Assembly: GCA_030248225.1 (NCBI GenBank)
Contig: JASANE010009875.1
Location: 1 to 64,000, forward strand
DNA length: 64,000 nucleotides
Source: Trileptium ribeirensis
Lineage: Eukaryota; Nematoda; Enoplea; Enoplida; Thoracostomopsidae
Direction: 5' to 3'
The notes under the pieces were generated by a model. It saw nothing but the letters and a program-made list of their open reading frames with translations, made no database searches and was not told the DNA's origin. Below are positions 11,255 to 22,344 of this stretch, one piece after another. The first letter of the stretch is position 1; each line of letters starts with the position of its first letter. Made by a program: the position numbers and the translations under genes.

Positions 11255-13490
11255 TGTTATGTTAAAATACTAATCATATTTTTAGTTTTATATTATTTTT
11301 AAACATAGTAACTTTCTGTTAATAATATTTGGTTTTAATTGAAGGAATAAAGTTCCAAATACATACTTTTTCACGCATTGATGGGATTGGTTTAGCTGAC
11401 AGGGATTATTAAAGAAAATTGTTTGGTACAAAATATTCAAATATTAGATTTTGTATTAGTTAAAAATTGAAAAATTAAAACTATGTAATTTAGGTTAATC
11501 TAAAGTTTTGTACTCATATATTTATGTGTTTTTTGTTTTCTACTGCGGATGATGATCGGATTATTAGATCATGTTATGCAGGGTTATAGTGCACGTGATA
11601 AACAACGTGATCATATGGTTTCTCGTTAAATCATAAACGAACAACGCCAGAGCTCAGCTTTCAGTGGGTATTGCAACATTTCGTCTCAGATCATATTAAT
11701 ATACAGTCTTACTAAAGCATTTTTATTCAAATAAATTAGTATTATAAAAACATGGAACTCCATGATGTCAGTCATTAAATAGCTTTTGTGAGCAAATAAT
11801 AAAAACGAGATTATGTCATTCAGTTAATTATTGCGAACTCTAACATTTCAACGTCATGCTTGAAACCGAACACACAAGCAAGGATAATAATAGTTGTTTT
11901 GATTGAGCTACATGATCTATATATTAATGTATCAGCAAAAATTAGCTGAAACATTGTGTTAAATGAGCCCATTAAAATGCAGAATACGACTAATACATAT
12001 TTTAAGTAAGTTGTTTATGTTGCTTAGCAACGGTAGAAACAATTGTTTTATATTTAATATATATATCATAAAATTATAATTAGAATAATTTATGTAATTG
12101 TTGCTTTTGGATCCGGGAAGAGGGAGGGGGAGGGGGTAAAACGCCCATTTTTTATCTACTGTTAATAATTATGAAATTTTGGAAACGAAAATTTCAGAGT
12201 TGGCACAGCTAGTTGCTCTGTGAACCTGCGCCACAAAACTGAACTGAAACCTCAAAAATGACCTGCTTAAGCCAACTTTGTGCTCGTGGCGTGTGCCGTT
12301 ATTGTTCGTTGTTATATACACGATATTGCTACCACAAAAAGTAACACTTAACATTTATAGCACAAATAATGAAGTCAGTTATTTCTGGAATTGAGTTAGT
12401 GTAGAGTGCCAGACAGTTAAATTGCATGCATGAACCATGATACTAATACTGAACCATGATGTTGAGAAAAACATTAACATTAATTTTTCAAACTTTAACT
12501 TTACGACAGGCACCAGCAGGCAATTTGGGAGCTGAATGTCTAGGTTCGGACTATCCGAAAACTAACACACACAGTGATTTAGTTTTGTTCCAATTTCTTC
12601 ACATGCTTTCAAATAGCAGATTTTTTATTGCTAAGAATTGGATTTAGAAGAAATGTCAAGCTTTCAACGGAGAAGTGTAATATATTAGTGTTCTGGAGTT
12701 AGAGGCCGATCACCTCTTTAAAAAGCTATTCGGCGACAACATTTGAATTTAGAACAAATGTCATGCTTTGATTGAAGAGGTGAAAATTTACTTGTGGTCC
12801 AGAATCAGAAGCCGGTCGCCTCTTCGGCGGCAACGTTTGACAACGTTCGAGGCTATAAACATGGCCCTATAAACGTGAAACGGCGTTCGTGTTTATGTCT
12901 AATGTAGAAGAACTGGGTTAATCAATCGGTATTATAAAACATCTCACAGTTGGGCACGATATACGATACAAAGCTGGGAAAATGGAGCACCATAACCAAT
13001 GCTACAAATTTAAAAATTGAGATATTGATTTTCAAAAGACAGGTGAACCATAGCATAGCACAGCAATTAGTAACTATACCTATTCTCAATGCAATGCAAT
13101 GTCTTATAAAGACATTGCGAAATTACGTTGTACTAGGATTTGCTTTTATGAATAAGACTTCCTGCTAGCGACGAATTCGTATATTACTGGTAACAAAATC
13201 CAGTCGAATTTAATCCACAGTTACCAATTTAATCCACAGTTAAAGTAGGTATTAGAAACGTCTCTGCCTCTATAATTGCATTAGTCGCCTCTGCGCTAGA
13301 TATAGTGTTTACAGTTAGTCATTATTTTGAGAAAATTCGACAGCAATATTTCAAGGCATCTATCATTGAACCCGTTTAATATATGTATTCCGAATATCAT
13401 CAGCACCCACACCGAATATATACAACGAGTATTACAAATTATAGCTGTCTAACCTAGCAGATGCCTATTACGTCAGACCAGAATATCGAA
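11255..13490. other. Mostly unique AT-rich DNA
   Basis: No gene recognised. A two-copy degenerate tandem (gatttagaagaaatgtcaag... / aatttagaacaaatgtcatg...) of about 105 bp lies at 12640-12840. A G-rich run (gggagggggaggggg) is at about 12120. Confidence 0.5.
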
Positions 13491-13496
13491 ATGTCA

Positions 13497-13980
13497 TGCG
13501 TGAGTAAACTTAAGGTAACCCCGCCAACCATCCTATTCTGTCATTACCGATATCGAATCGCAAATCCTTGTTACGGAAAACAGGCTTAATTTCATTCGGT
13601 TTTTCGCTAACCGAAAATTGGCAAAATCAAATCAAGTGCCAGAAATTAGACCTTGTGTTCGAACAGAATTTTGGCGATTTCAGTTTGCAGAAATTTTGTT
13701 CCCTAATGTATTATCATTTAAATTTGGATTACACAGTCTTCGTGAACAAATTTAATGCAAAAGTGAAGTCACAACCAAATCGACAAATTTTCTTCTTGAA
13801 CATTTGGGTAATTTTACATCAATTTTCGCGAACACAAAATGGTTAGATTTCAATCGCAAGCGGTGTGTTCGCGAACAGTTTTACGTGACTTTCAATAGAC
13901 CAAACAAAGTTCCGTAACAAATTATATCCAAAAATACAAAATAGGATGGTTGCCGGGGTCATTTTAAGTTTAGTCGCGCA
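13497..13980. mobile_element. Harbinger-like MITE, copy 2
   Basis: Terminal repeats TGCGTGAGTAAACTTAAG / TTTAGTCGCGCA flanked by the 3-bp duplication TCA (13494-13496 and 13981-13983). Contains gttcgcgaac palindromes. A 92-codon ORF inside has no known motif. Confidence 0.9.
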
Positions 13981-14204
13981 TCACACACAAAAATTCGAAA
14001 ATCTAGCCGCATGCTCTGGTTATTAATCAAACTGAATACTTTTGCTACCGTCATGTGACTATATCTATATAGGAATTCTCTCTACAGTGACATAAGTTTG
14101 CGATTTTCAACTGTTAAGATATTGAATTAGTACGTAATTTAAGAGTTATCCCATAATTACTTCGAAACTATCTGGAATTTTAGTTATTTAAACAAATATA
14201 TAGA

Positions 14205-14660
14205 ATAATTTATATGAATTTGGATTTATGGTTGGTCAAATTAGTAAATCTTGCGCTGAGGACTATTTCTTAAACTTTTTCCACGATGGCAGCTGATGCC
14301 AGCCGTGAACAAATATATGTGTTTGTTTAATTCGAATTTATTATGTATCTGCCATGTTCGCAATGTTTACGGTTGGCCAGCTTCTTAAAGCATACCTTTA
14401 CCACTTTTGTTCACGAACGTTTTACGGCTATAGCGGCTTCCAACTGTAATCAGACATAAACAATTGCATAATCTACGTTCATGGTTGATCAAATTAGTAA
14501 AGGTTATCTTCATTAATTTGTCGCGAATCTTTTACTCTGTAGCTAGTGCCAGCAGTATATAACTATATGCATTTCTATTGGATAATTCGCGTCTACGCTG
14601 GGTCAAATAAGTAAAACATACTTTAAGGACTTTTTCGCGGACCTTTTCCGCCATAGCCGG
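14205..14660 (-). repeat. Four degenerate tandem copies of the exon 2 3' edge plus splice donor
   Basis: Sequence around the exon 2 end and its donor recurs to the left, with the block rc(ggtcaaattagtaa) at about 14233, 14371, 14483 and 14600, a spacing of 112-138 bp. The 14483 copy reads like PLAPAMAEKVREKVLK with stops and a lost donor. The 14371 copy keeps a gtatgc donor but is otherwise decayed. The copies are older and more diverged than those at exon 1. Confidence 0.75.
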
Positions 14661-15381
14661 TGCCAATGGAATCATCGAATATGTTACAGCGATATCGCGT
14701 GCAACGTCATCGGTAAAAAACCAATTGACAAATCGCAAAAACTCAATCATTTGACTACACGAAACCGACGGTGACGTTGTTTTGTTGACAAGCATGTACG
14801 TATAGGTTGCCAAGGGATAGCCGTTAAGTGTCGGTGCATTAGTCAAACTGGTAACTAGGCGATTACCAAACGTTCGCATCGAATATTCGGTTGAACTTCG
14901 AACACTTGCTGCAATCTTTGATGTCGAAATCAGTATGCCGCGCTTGTTGTACAGCTCAGCAATTTGAAGATTGACCGATTTTGCTCCTGAGAATGAGACA
15001 TAGCCGACGGCGTACGGTAGCGAGCTTACAAATCCTAGAACACCAGCCGTTCCTTTGCCATACATATAAATTGCATCCAACGGCCATCCCAATGCTTTTA
15101 TTTTTGTTGTGTTGTCTTGTTGACCGGTAATAAATATACCGCGTGTCTTACGCCATTCTTCACTTGTATCACTAAGGACTGACGTCAAAATTCGTGTCGA
15201 GTCTGATGGATCTTGTCGAGCAATTATAAGAATATCCTCGTCGATATCTTTAAGATCAGGATTAGTATTGACCAATGTCGGATCGTTCCATTTGGTTATT
15301 TTTCGACTAAATATATCCACACATTGCTGAAGATTAAGCTGCAGTTGAACACCGGGAATATTATAGGCTATGACAATTGCA
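14622..15381 (-). CDS. PstS-like gene, exon 2 (rest of binding domain)
   Basis: Runs from acceptor ...caatttcag at 15382 to donor gtatgt at 14621, in frame for 253 codons. Residues 121-130 read AIVIAYNIPG, and KITKWNDP lies at about 147-154. Next comes RQDPSDST (175-182), the counterpart of the RxDGSGT phosphate-binding loop; Arg, Asp and Ser are kept but the glycines are replaced. Later come GYVSF and FLRFVNWFF, both typical of the family's C-terminal lobe. There is no internal stop or frameshift. Reading through the donor also stays open for 30 codons to a stop at 14532, so intron retention would give a short C-terminal tail. Confidence 0.85.
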
Positions 15382-18300
15382 CTGAAATTGAAAAAACATT
15401 AACCTCACAATAAAAACATGAAATGTAAATACGCGAAATTCTGTAAAATATATATATTATCACCATTTGGTTTATGCAGCAGTTATATTATGAGTTGATG
15501 GTTTTTATGGAAGAGCGTGACACTTTTCAGTTGTTTCGTGTTAAGTCTATACGGATATCTCGGTGAGTTCTTCGCTGTCCCATTGTATTTCGCCGCAGAG
15601 ACAGTTCGTTTGTCCCACTGCATTTGATGAGGTGACAAATTTCCCCTGTATTTCTTTAGGAGGGGGTGGACATTTTGCCCTCCTGTATTTCATGAGCGGC
15701 ACAATTTTCCATGATATTTGGTGGGGGAGGAGAAGTTTACACCTTCCCTCCCGCTTCTTATTTCATGTAGGAGTGTTTTCAACCAAAAAAATACACCATT
15801 TTCGCTATTTGGCGGAATTGACTGAAACTTATATATGCAATTTTGGACGATATCGTTTCTGAGCTGCAAAGACCTTTTGCTATGTGACCTTTAAGGCTCG
15901 TGGGGAGCGATTCATTATGTAATATTGCTATGAATTGAGTTAATGAGGGACAAAATTGTTGCGGGCAGATATCTGGATTTATCTACTTGTCAAGTAATGG
16001 TGAATATAACTTTGTCGTTCCAAAGGCACAAAAAGGAAGTTGTTGCTATCGGTATGTCACCTGTTTTTGGGTCACGAAGTGTGGTGGTTTGTGTGGCAAA
16101 TGCAGAATAGCATAGAGCAAGTTACGACGTACAGAGAATAGCAGCAAGGGTAGACTTGTCGAAACAAGGAAATCTCGACTGCCTCCGAACTCGCACTGTA
16201 GTATCAGCATATTAATTCCTGAAAGGTGAGATAACATAATTTATAATCTTGTATTACAATGTGCACGGAAAGAAATTTATGTGAAGAAAGCATACAGATT
16301 CAGCTGCTTTAATATATGTATGTATTCACATGCCGCAAGGCGCTGTCGCATCGCATGTTTTTGTACCGTAGTCGCGCTGTATTACTGTGAATTGTGAAGT
16401 TTTATACAAAAATTAATGATATTTCATTCTGACTTTTTGAACAAATTTTGAGCACCAATTTCTCCAGTTACTATTGTTTGTTATTATTTTAATCTGAATG
16501 TTTAGTGTATTTTTTTGCTGTTATCATGTGTTGTAGAATAGAATGTTTATAGAAACGGTATTAGCTTTGGAACGGCTAAGATAAATTATTTGGCATCTAA
16601 AGCTTGTTGCTAGTTAGTTTTCAGGGGGACATGTCAAATCATCCAGCATATCGTTTCAAGTTTCCAGCCTCACAATCCAATATTGTTTTGTCCCTAAGCC
16701 TAAGCGCTAGCCTTAGTCTAAATTTAGACCTATGCTAAGCCTGGGCTCACAAACTTCAAATTTTTGCCCTATAATATACATGTCAACTCCTCGTCAGTTA
16801 TAGTGGGAGAAAATTGAGATGATCCATTCTTTGACGGAACTGGTGTATTTTTACCCAACATTATGCGCAGTGGAGACAAAGTTCTAAAAGCAATATACTA
16901 TAAGCACTCGACGTAATTGCAGATATATTTGCATATTATGCGATCTTGTATGAACAATAACTTGAAGCGTTTCCATAAGCTCATAAGACATCATTACGCG
17001 TTTCATAAGAAATCCTCGTCCCGTCGTGGTTTCCGACTACAGTGGTATAGATACTAACTAACGACGGTGCCAAGTGTAGAATATTGCCTGACAAAGCTAC
17101 CTTCAGTCTCGACATAGAAATATAGTCCTATCAGTGCTCGCTGTTAAATACCCACTGTTAGCAGTATTCCGGTTAAAGCCCCGTGATAGTATCACTGTCC
17201 ATATGTACCATTAAGTTACGAAGTGCTCGCGTTAGACATGATTTTCGGATTATATTCAAAGCTGGGAAATAATTTAAATCATGCATTGTTTTGTGACATA
17301 TTGTTTATACCAATCCAGGGTTCTTTATTTGGGACCGTTATGTGCAGTTGAAACATGGAATTTGCAAGCATTGGCTAGGCGTTGATACTATTACGAGTGA
17401 ACTGAACTGTTAAAGTTACGTCAAAAGCGCGGTAGCGACCGTTCAAACGGCTAGGAACAGCCCTCAATCATAATTAAACCAAATACTGTTATCGACCATA
17501 CATAAATGTGTCCTTAGAGTAAGGAGCAACATTTGTGTGAGTTAAAACGTTTTTTGCAGCTCAGCTGTAAAGACGTAAAACATCGCATATATACCGATAT
17601 CTCGCAGCTAATCTGCTGGTTATTAAATAAAAGTTTTCCCCAACGCTAAGTAGCTATTTGAAGCATTTCATCTTGTGTGTAGTCTCCATATGTGTGTAGT
17701 CCCACCACGTGAGTCTAAGACACTTTTGTTTTTTTCCATATTTTTGTTGAAATCCACCTCAACCCTGAACATAAAATTGAAGCATTTCATGATGTATGTA
17801 GTCCCAGCACAAGAACTAATAACTCTAAATAAAAGTATGTCTAAAACACTTTTGTTTCTCATATTTTTGTTGAAATCCACCTGAACCCTAAATAGCCATT
17901 TGAAGCATTTCATCATGTATGTAGTCCCAGCACAAGAACTACTAACCTAGATAAACGTATATCTAAAGCACTTTTGTTTTTCATATTTTTGTTGAAATAC
18001 ACCAGAACCTTGAATAGCCATTTGAAGCATTTCATCATGTATGTAGTCCCAGAACAAGGACTAATAAGTCTAAATAAACGTATGTCTAAAACACGTTTGT
18101 TTTTCATATTTTTGTTGAACTCCATCTGAACCCTAAATAGCCATTTGAAGCATTTCATCATGTGTGTAGTCCCAGCACAAGAACTAATAACTAAATAAAC
18201 GTATGTCTAAAGCACTTTTGTTTTTCATATTTTTGTTGAAGTCCATCTGAACCCTAAAAATCCATTTGAAGCATTTCATCATGTATGTAGTCCCAGCACA

Positions 18301-21300
18301 AGAACTAATAACTCTAAATAAACGTATGTCTAAAGCACTTTTGTTTTTCATATTTTTGTTGAAATACACCAGAACCTTGAATAGCCATTTGAAGCATTTC
18401 ATCATGTGTGTAGTCCCAGCACAAGAACTAATAACTAAATAAACGTATGTCTAAAACACGTTTGTTTTTCATATTTTTGTTGAAGTCCATCTGAACCCTA
18501 AAAATCCATTTGAAGCATTTCATCATGTATGTAGTCCCAGCACAAGAACTAATAACTCTAAATAAACGTATGTCTAAAACACTTTTGTTTATCTTATCTT
18601 TGTCGAAATATACCTGATATACGGAAATTGGCATAGTGATCCACATGAAGTCTAGTGAAATTTTAATTTTGATATGTTGATTTAATTTATGGAAATGCGT
18701 CATGTTTTCCTGTACCTGACGAAAATTTATTTTCACAGGACAAATGATTGCTTAACAAACGTCAGGGCAAATTCTAGCGGCGATTTTGGTACCGCCATCC
18801 GAAAATAATAGTTATAGTAGCTGAATTCGGTAAATAATAGTATACAGTATAAGAATTTTGGTTAGAAACAGTAGGTTAATTAAATAGTTACTACATAGTA
18901 TAAATATATGATACAAAACTATGCTACGTCAACTGTCACAAAGTTGTAACATGGCTTACCTTATGCCGCTCACTCGTTCAATTTCCTGCTTAATTATTAA
19001 TATTATTAATAAATTGAGCTCGTCACAGCTGTGCGTACAAATACTTGAATATAGGGCACCCCATGGCACAATTACTTGATTGGTATTTACAATATCTATT
19101 TTGGTTTTGTGCACGGTTTAATGTGTAAATCATAAACTCTACCACAAAGATAAAATTGACGCACATTGGATCTATATTTTACAATGTATCACCCAACCTA
19201 GTACACTAAATGGACACCAGCGTACAACTAAACGTTATAGCACGAGCAATAGTGCGTTAAATTATTTATACCCGCGGTTTTCGACAAATTAAATGAGTGC
19301 GACATGTAACAGTCTACTCTATACGCTAAATAGCTTTTACTTGAACCTCAACCGTCTGTAGCTATAGTTACAATTTACTAAAGGTACCCTACATCATCGG
19401 TTGCTGTATAAATGTGTGCCATGCATTTAGTGTTTACTATGCGCTATGATTGTTGATTGTAAATGTGTTGCAAAAGTATGCGTATTGTACGTGTATCTAT
19501 CTATACAAGATGTGTGACTATGTGTAAATATGTTTATGGGTTTATTATGTGTGCAGAAGGTTGTGTACATGTGTTTGTTACTCTATGTGTATATAATATA
19601 TTTAGCTTGTGCTAGAATTTTTATACAGGGCGCAGGAGGATTTTAAGACTTAGCTAATTTTAAAGGGAGTTCTCAAGGGAGTAACTGAATTAAACAGTTT
19701 TATGTGAACCTAAGGTATAGAATTTAAATATATCGAATTTGAGAGTAAGGGTTGAGTGCCTTAAGCATTAGGCCTACATTAGCGGATATGTGTACGTGTA
19801 TCTGCCAGATTTTCGAATAAAATCTTAAAATTTGTTTATACTTAAGAATTCGGGGAAAATCATAAAAACCTATTCTCTAACGACTAAAATTCACTTTGGT
19901 TTAAGAGGGAATTTCAAGGGAGTGGAACCAGAGTAAAACTTGGAAAGCTGTATATGTAATTTGGATCGCTTAGAGAAACAAACTAGGAGAAAATTAAAAG
20001 TAAGACTTGTAGATCGAATATTTAAGCGGTTGCGTAATTAGATCAGGGTCTCTGTCGGCTTCAGAAGCTGCACAGTTAAGGTGAGTACAGTTCAGCCGCT
20101 TATCTGCTTTATATGAGTATTATTTGCATAGTGTTGTATTGTATTGGAAGAAATATACGATAGTTATCATAAGTGGTGACACATTAAGTCCTTAAGATTA
20201 AGCAAATAAGGCAGTATTGGAGACTGCATTGAAGCATTTGTGTAAAAATTGTCGTAGTCTATGAGCAATCTACGGTGGGACTAAACACCCCTAGGACCAC
20301 GTAGGTTACAGACAACACGAGTTTGAGCGAGTTACCATGCGTACAAGCCTTTGACGTACGATTGCCTATGCTACAAGAGACTTGTATTATGGCTAACTGT
20401 GCATTCAGAGATTAGTATGCGCACATTTAATACATGTACTATATTACAATTGTTCACTAAAGCATTATTGAAACAAATTTTTTTCAGAGATTCATAGGAA
20501 TTTAGCAAACGTATATGATGTGTTTTGCCTGGTGATATATACTCGTTTCGTTAAACTCTTGTTAAATATGAGGCAGTGAACCTCGTGATTTGTTAGAATT
20601 AGTTGGATAAATAGCATATTTTAGCACAGAGCACAAAATTCTTTACTAAAATTAGAATTTATAATATCCTTCGAGTGGTTTTGCCTTTTAGCTGAGAACT
20701 ATATTTACCCGAAGTATGTTAAAATGAAATTAAGTATTGAAAATGATACCGAAGGGTAGGAAAAACAGATTCTTAACCCATTTATGCCCATTAGAACCAA
20801 ACGGACATGAACAAAACCAACACACAATCTCCATACGATAAAATATAGAATATGCCTGCACAAAATACACTAAGTTCTCACTTAATACCCTGATAGGACC
20901 GGAAATGTTGTCAACGTCGGATGTTCTAAATATTCCTTATCCGTCAAGTCAGAATTTGATCCAGCAAAAACGTAAGCTGATTCGTTGATACCACTCGTCT
21001 TTCGATCGGTTATTGCTGCTTTTCCAAACCAACACACAATCCCTATACGATAATATTTAGAATGTGTCTACACAAAAATAGTACAAAATCCATCCAATTC
21101 CTACTTACCCTGAAAGGACAGGAAATATTGTCAACGTCGAATTTTCTAAATATTCCTTATCCGTCAAGTCAGAATTTGATCCAGCAAAAACGTAAGCGGA
21201 TTCGTTGATACCGCTCGTCTTTCGACCGGTTATTGTTGCTTTTCCAAACCAACGCACAATCCCTATACGACAATATATCGAATGTGCCTACACCAAAAAT

Positions 21301-22129
21301 GGTATAAAATCCATCCATTTCCTACTTATCCTGAAAGGACAGGAAATATTGTCAACGCTGGATTTTCTAACTATTCCTTATCCGTCAAGTCAGAATTTGA
21401 TCCAGCAAAAACGTAAGCTGATTCGTTGATACCACTCATCTTTCGACCGGTTATTGCTGCTTTTCCAAACCCGCGCACAATCCCTATACGATAATATATA
21501 GAATGTGCCTACACAAAAAATAGTATAAAATCCATCCATTTCCTACTTACCCTGAAAGGACAGGAAATATTGTCAACGTCGGATTTTCTAAATATTCCTT
21601 ATCCGTCAAGTCAGAATTTGTCCAGCAAAAACGTAAGCTGATTCGTTGATACCACTCATCTTTCGACCAGTTATTACAGCTTTTCCAAACCAGCGCACAA
21701 TGCCTATACGATAATATATAGAATGTGCCTACACAAAAAATAGTATAAAATCCATCCATTTCCTACTTACCCTGAAAGGACAGGAAATATTGTCAACGTC
21801 GGATTTTCTAAATATTCCTTATCCGTCAAGTCAGAATTTGATCCAGCAAAAACGTATGCTGATTCGTTGATACCACTCATCTTTCGACCGGTTATTGCTG
21901 CTTTTCCAAGAACACTATTCGAGCTAATATACGCTAGTTTGGCTGTATTAGTTTTAACCGTGGACGCACCAGATGCGACAATTTGATATCGAACGATCCA
22001 TTCACGATAAACTTTTGCTGGTAATGATGCGCCAATTCCAGTAACCTTGAAATTCTGCTTTACACAACGAATCTGTAGCATTTGTGCGGCGATAGATAAA
22101 GTTAACAACGTCAAAGTTACGTGCTTCAT
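14622..22129 (-). CDS. PstS-like substrate-binding protein gene, 5' part (two exons, 3' end not found)
   Basis: Two exons joined give 373 residues with the layout of the bacterial PstS phosphate-binding protein: a signal peptide, a GIGASLPAKVYREW opening motif like GSGASFPAPLYQKW, then FAGSNSDLTDKEY, AIVIAYNIPG, KITKWNDP and a C-terminal NWFF...YSMIPLAP segment. The exon 1 donor (gtaagt) and exon 2 acceptor (ttttttcaatttcag) join in phase 2, so that LTIFPVLSG runs directly into AIVIAYNIPG, exactly as family members read. In bacteria PstS captures phosphate for an ABC importer. No such importer is expected in this cell, so an extracellular sensor or binding domain is an inference. Exon 2 ends in phase 0 at a gtatgt donor just after the binding domain, so more exons probably follow to the left, perhaps outside the window. 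The intron is 6.4 kb and full of repeats. Confidence is high for the fold and low for the function. Confidence 0.85.
17650..18615. repeat. 122-bp tandem array (8 units)
   Basis: Eight units marked by gaagcatttcatc at 17660, 17779, 17902, 18024, 18147, 18268, 18391 and 18512. Several spacings are exactly 123 (= 41 codons). On the minus strand units read MMKCFKWLF, then FNKNMKNKSALDIRLF and ISSCAGTTY, open across neighbours until an indel. It lies in intron 1 of the PstS-like gene. Confidence 0.9.
18620..19414. other. Unrecognised intronic DNA
   Basis: AT-rich; no coding, RNA or terminal-repeat signal seen. Confidence 0.5.
19415..20310. mobile_element. Solo LTR-like repeat, copy 1
   Basis: About 896 bp colinear with 27286-28214. 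Both copies start TGTGCCATGCA and end TACA. Shared internal blocks include aagggagtaac, ccttaagcattaggcctaca, tatttaagcg, gatcaggg, and aaggtgagtac before the 3' third. TG...CA ends and a TATA-like box suggest an LTR, but no target-site duplication is visible and no internal retroelement genes flank it. Confidence 0.6.
20311..20880. other. Unrecognised intronic DNA
   Basis: No feature supported between the LTR-like repeat and the exon-edge array. Confidence 0.5.
20881..21910 (-). repeat. Five-copy 221-bp tandem array of the exon 1 3' edge plus splice donor
   Basis: Five head-to-tail units spaced 220-221 bp. Their shared gtcaacg... block starts at 20910, 21130, 21351, 21572 and 21792. Each carries about 130-140 bp of the end of PstS-like exon 1 (from AAITGR to FPVLSG), the donor site and about 85 bp of intron. 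The copy at 21792 is the real exon. The other four lie in intron 1 and are degraded: the 21572 copy has lost one base, the 21351 copy has gataagt instead of gtaagt, and the 20910 copy has a weak donor. A polypyrimidine-TAG sequence precedes some copies, so cryptic exon use is conceivable. Confidence 0.9.
21771..22129 (-). CDS. PstS-like gene, exon 1 (signal peptide and N-terminal lobe)
   Basis: Starts at ATG 22129-22127. The first 22 residues (MKHVTLTLLTLSIAAQMLQIRC) form a plausible signal peptide: one basic residue near the start, then a hydrophobic stretch. The phosphate-binding-protein motif GIGASLP follows. The exon ends with two bases of a Gly codon before the strong donor gtaagt (21765-21770 on plus). 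At the position of the phosphate-contacting Asp56 of E. coli PstS (GASD) this protein has Asn98 (GSN). The last 130-140 bases plus the donor are the source unit of a five-copy tandem array running into the intron. Confidence 0.85.
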
Positions 22130-22139
22130 GCTACACCAA

Positions 22140-22344
22140 TGATTACTACTTACTTTTGCTGAATTATATAAAATTTTAGACCTTTACAATTTGGTTTGAT
22201 CTGAAAACGTTAATTCATGAACAGCAAAATTTACCGGATAATTATTAATTTTTTTGACTCATTATATATAATCCGCCATTTGTGCAATCATACTTGTTCT
22301 TCATTGCCCAAGAGTATTTCTTGACGACGACAACCAAAACAGCA
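22140..22344 (-). promoter_or_regulatory. Probable promoter region of the PstS-like gene
   Basis: Only about 200 bp separate the start codon from the 53-bp array. A minus-strand TATATATAAT (rc of attatatata, 22261-22270) lies about 130 bp upstream of the ATG. Placement is the only evidence. Confidence 0.25.

Larger units (their letters stand above)
15382..21770 (-). other. Intron 1 of the PstS-like gene
   Basis: A 6.4-kb GT-AG intron. From its 5' end it holds the decayed exon-edge copies (20881-21770), a solo LTR-like repeat (19415-20310), unique AT-rich DNA (18620-19410), a 122-bp array (17650-18615) and about 2.2 kb of mostly unrecognised DNA (15400-17640). A short G/C-rich degenerate tandem stretch lies at 15590-15770. 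No other coding exon was recognised inside it. Confidence 0.7.

Noticed and set aside
12640..12840. CWF19L1-like or PstS-like exon copy
   Set aside because: A short VAAEEATG read resembles CWF19L1 exon 4's end, but the resemblance is limited to a few residues in a two-copy tandem with stops.
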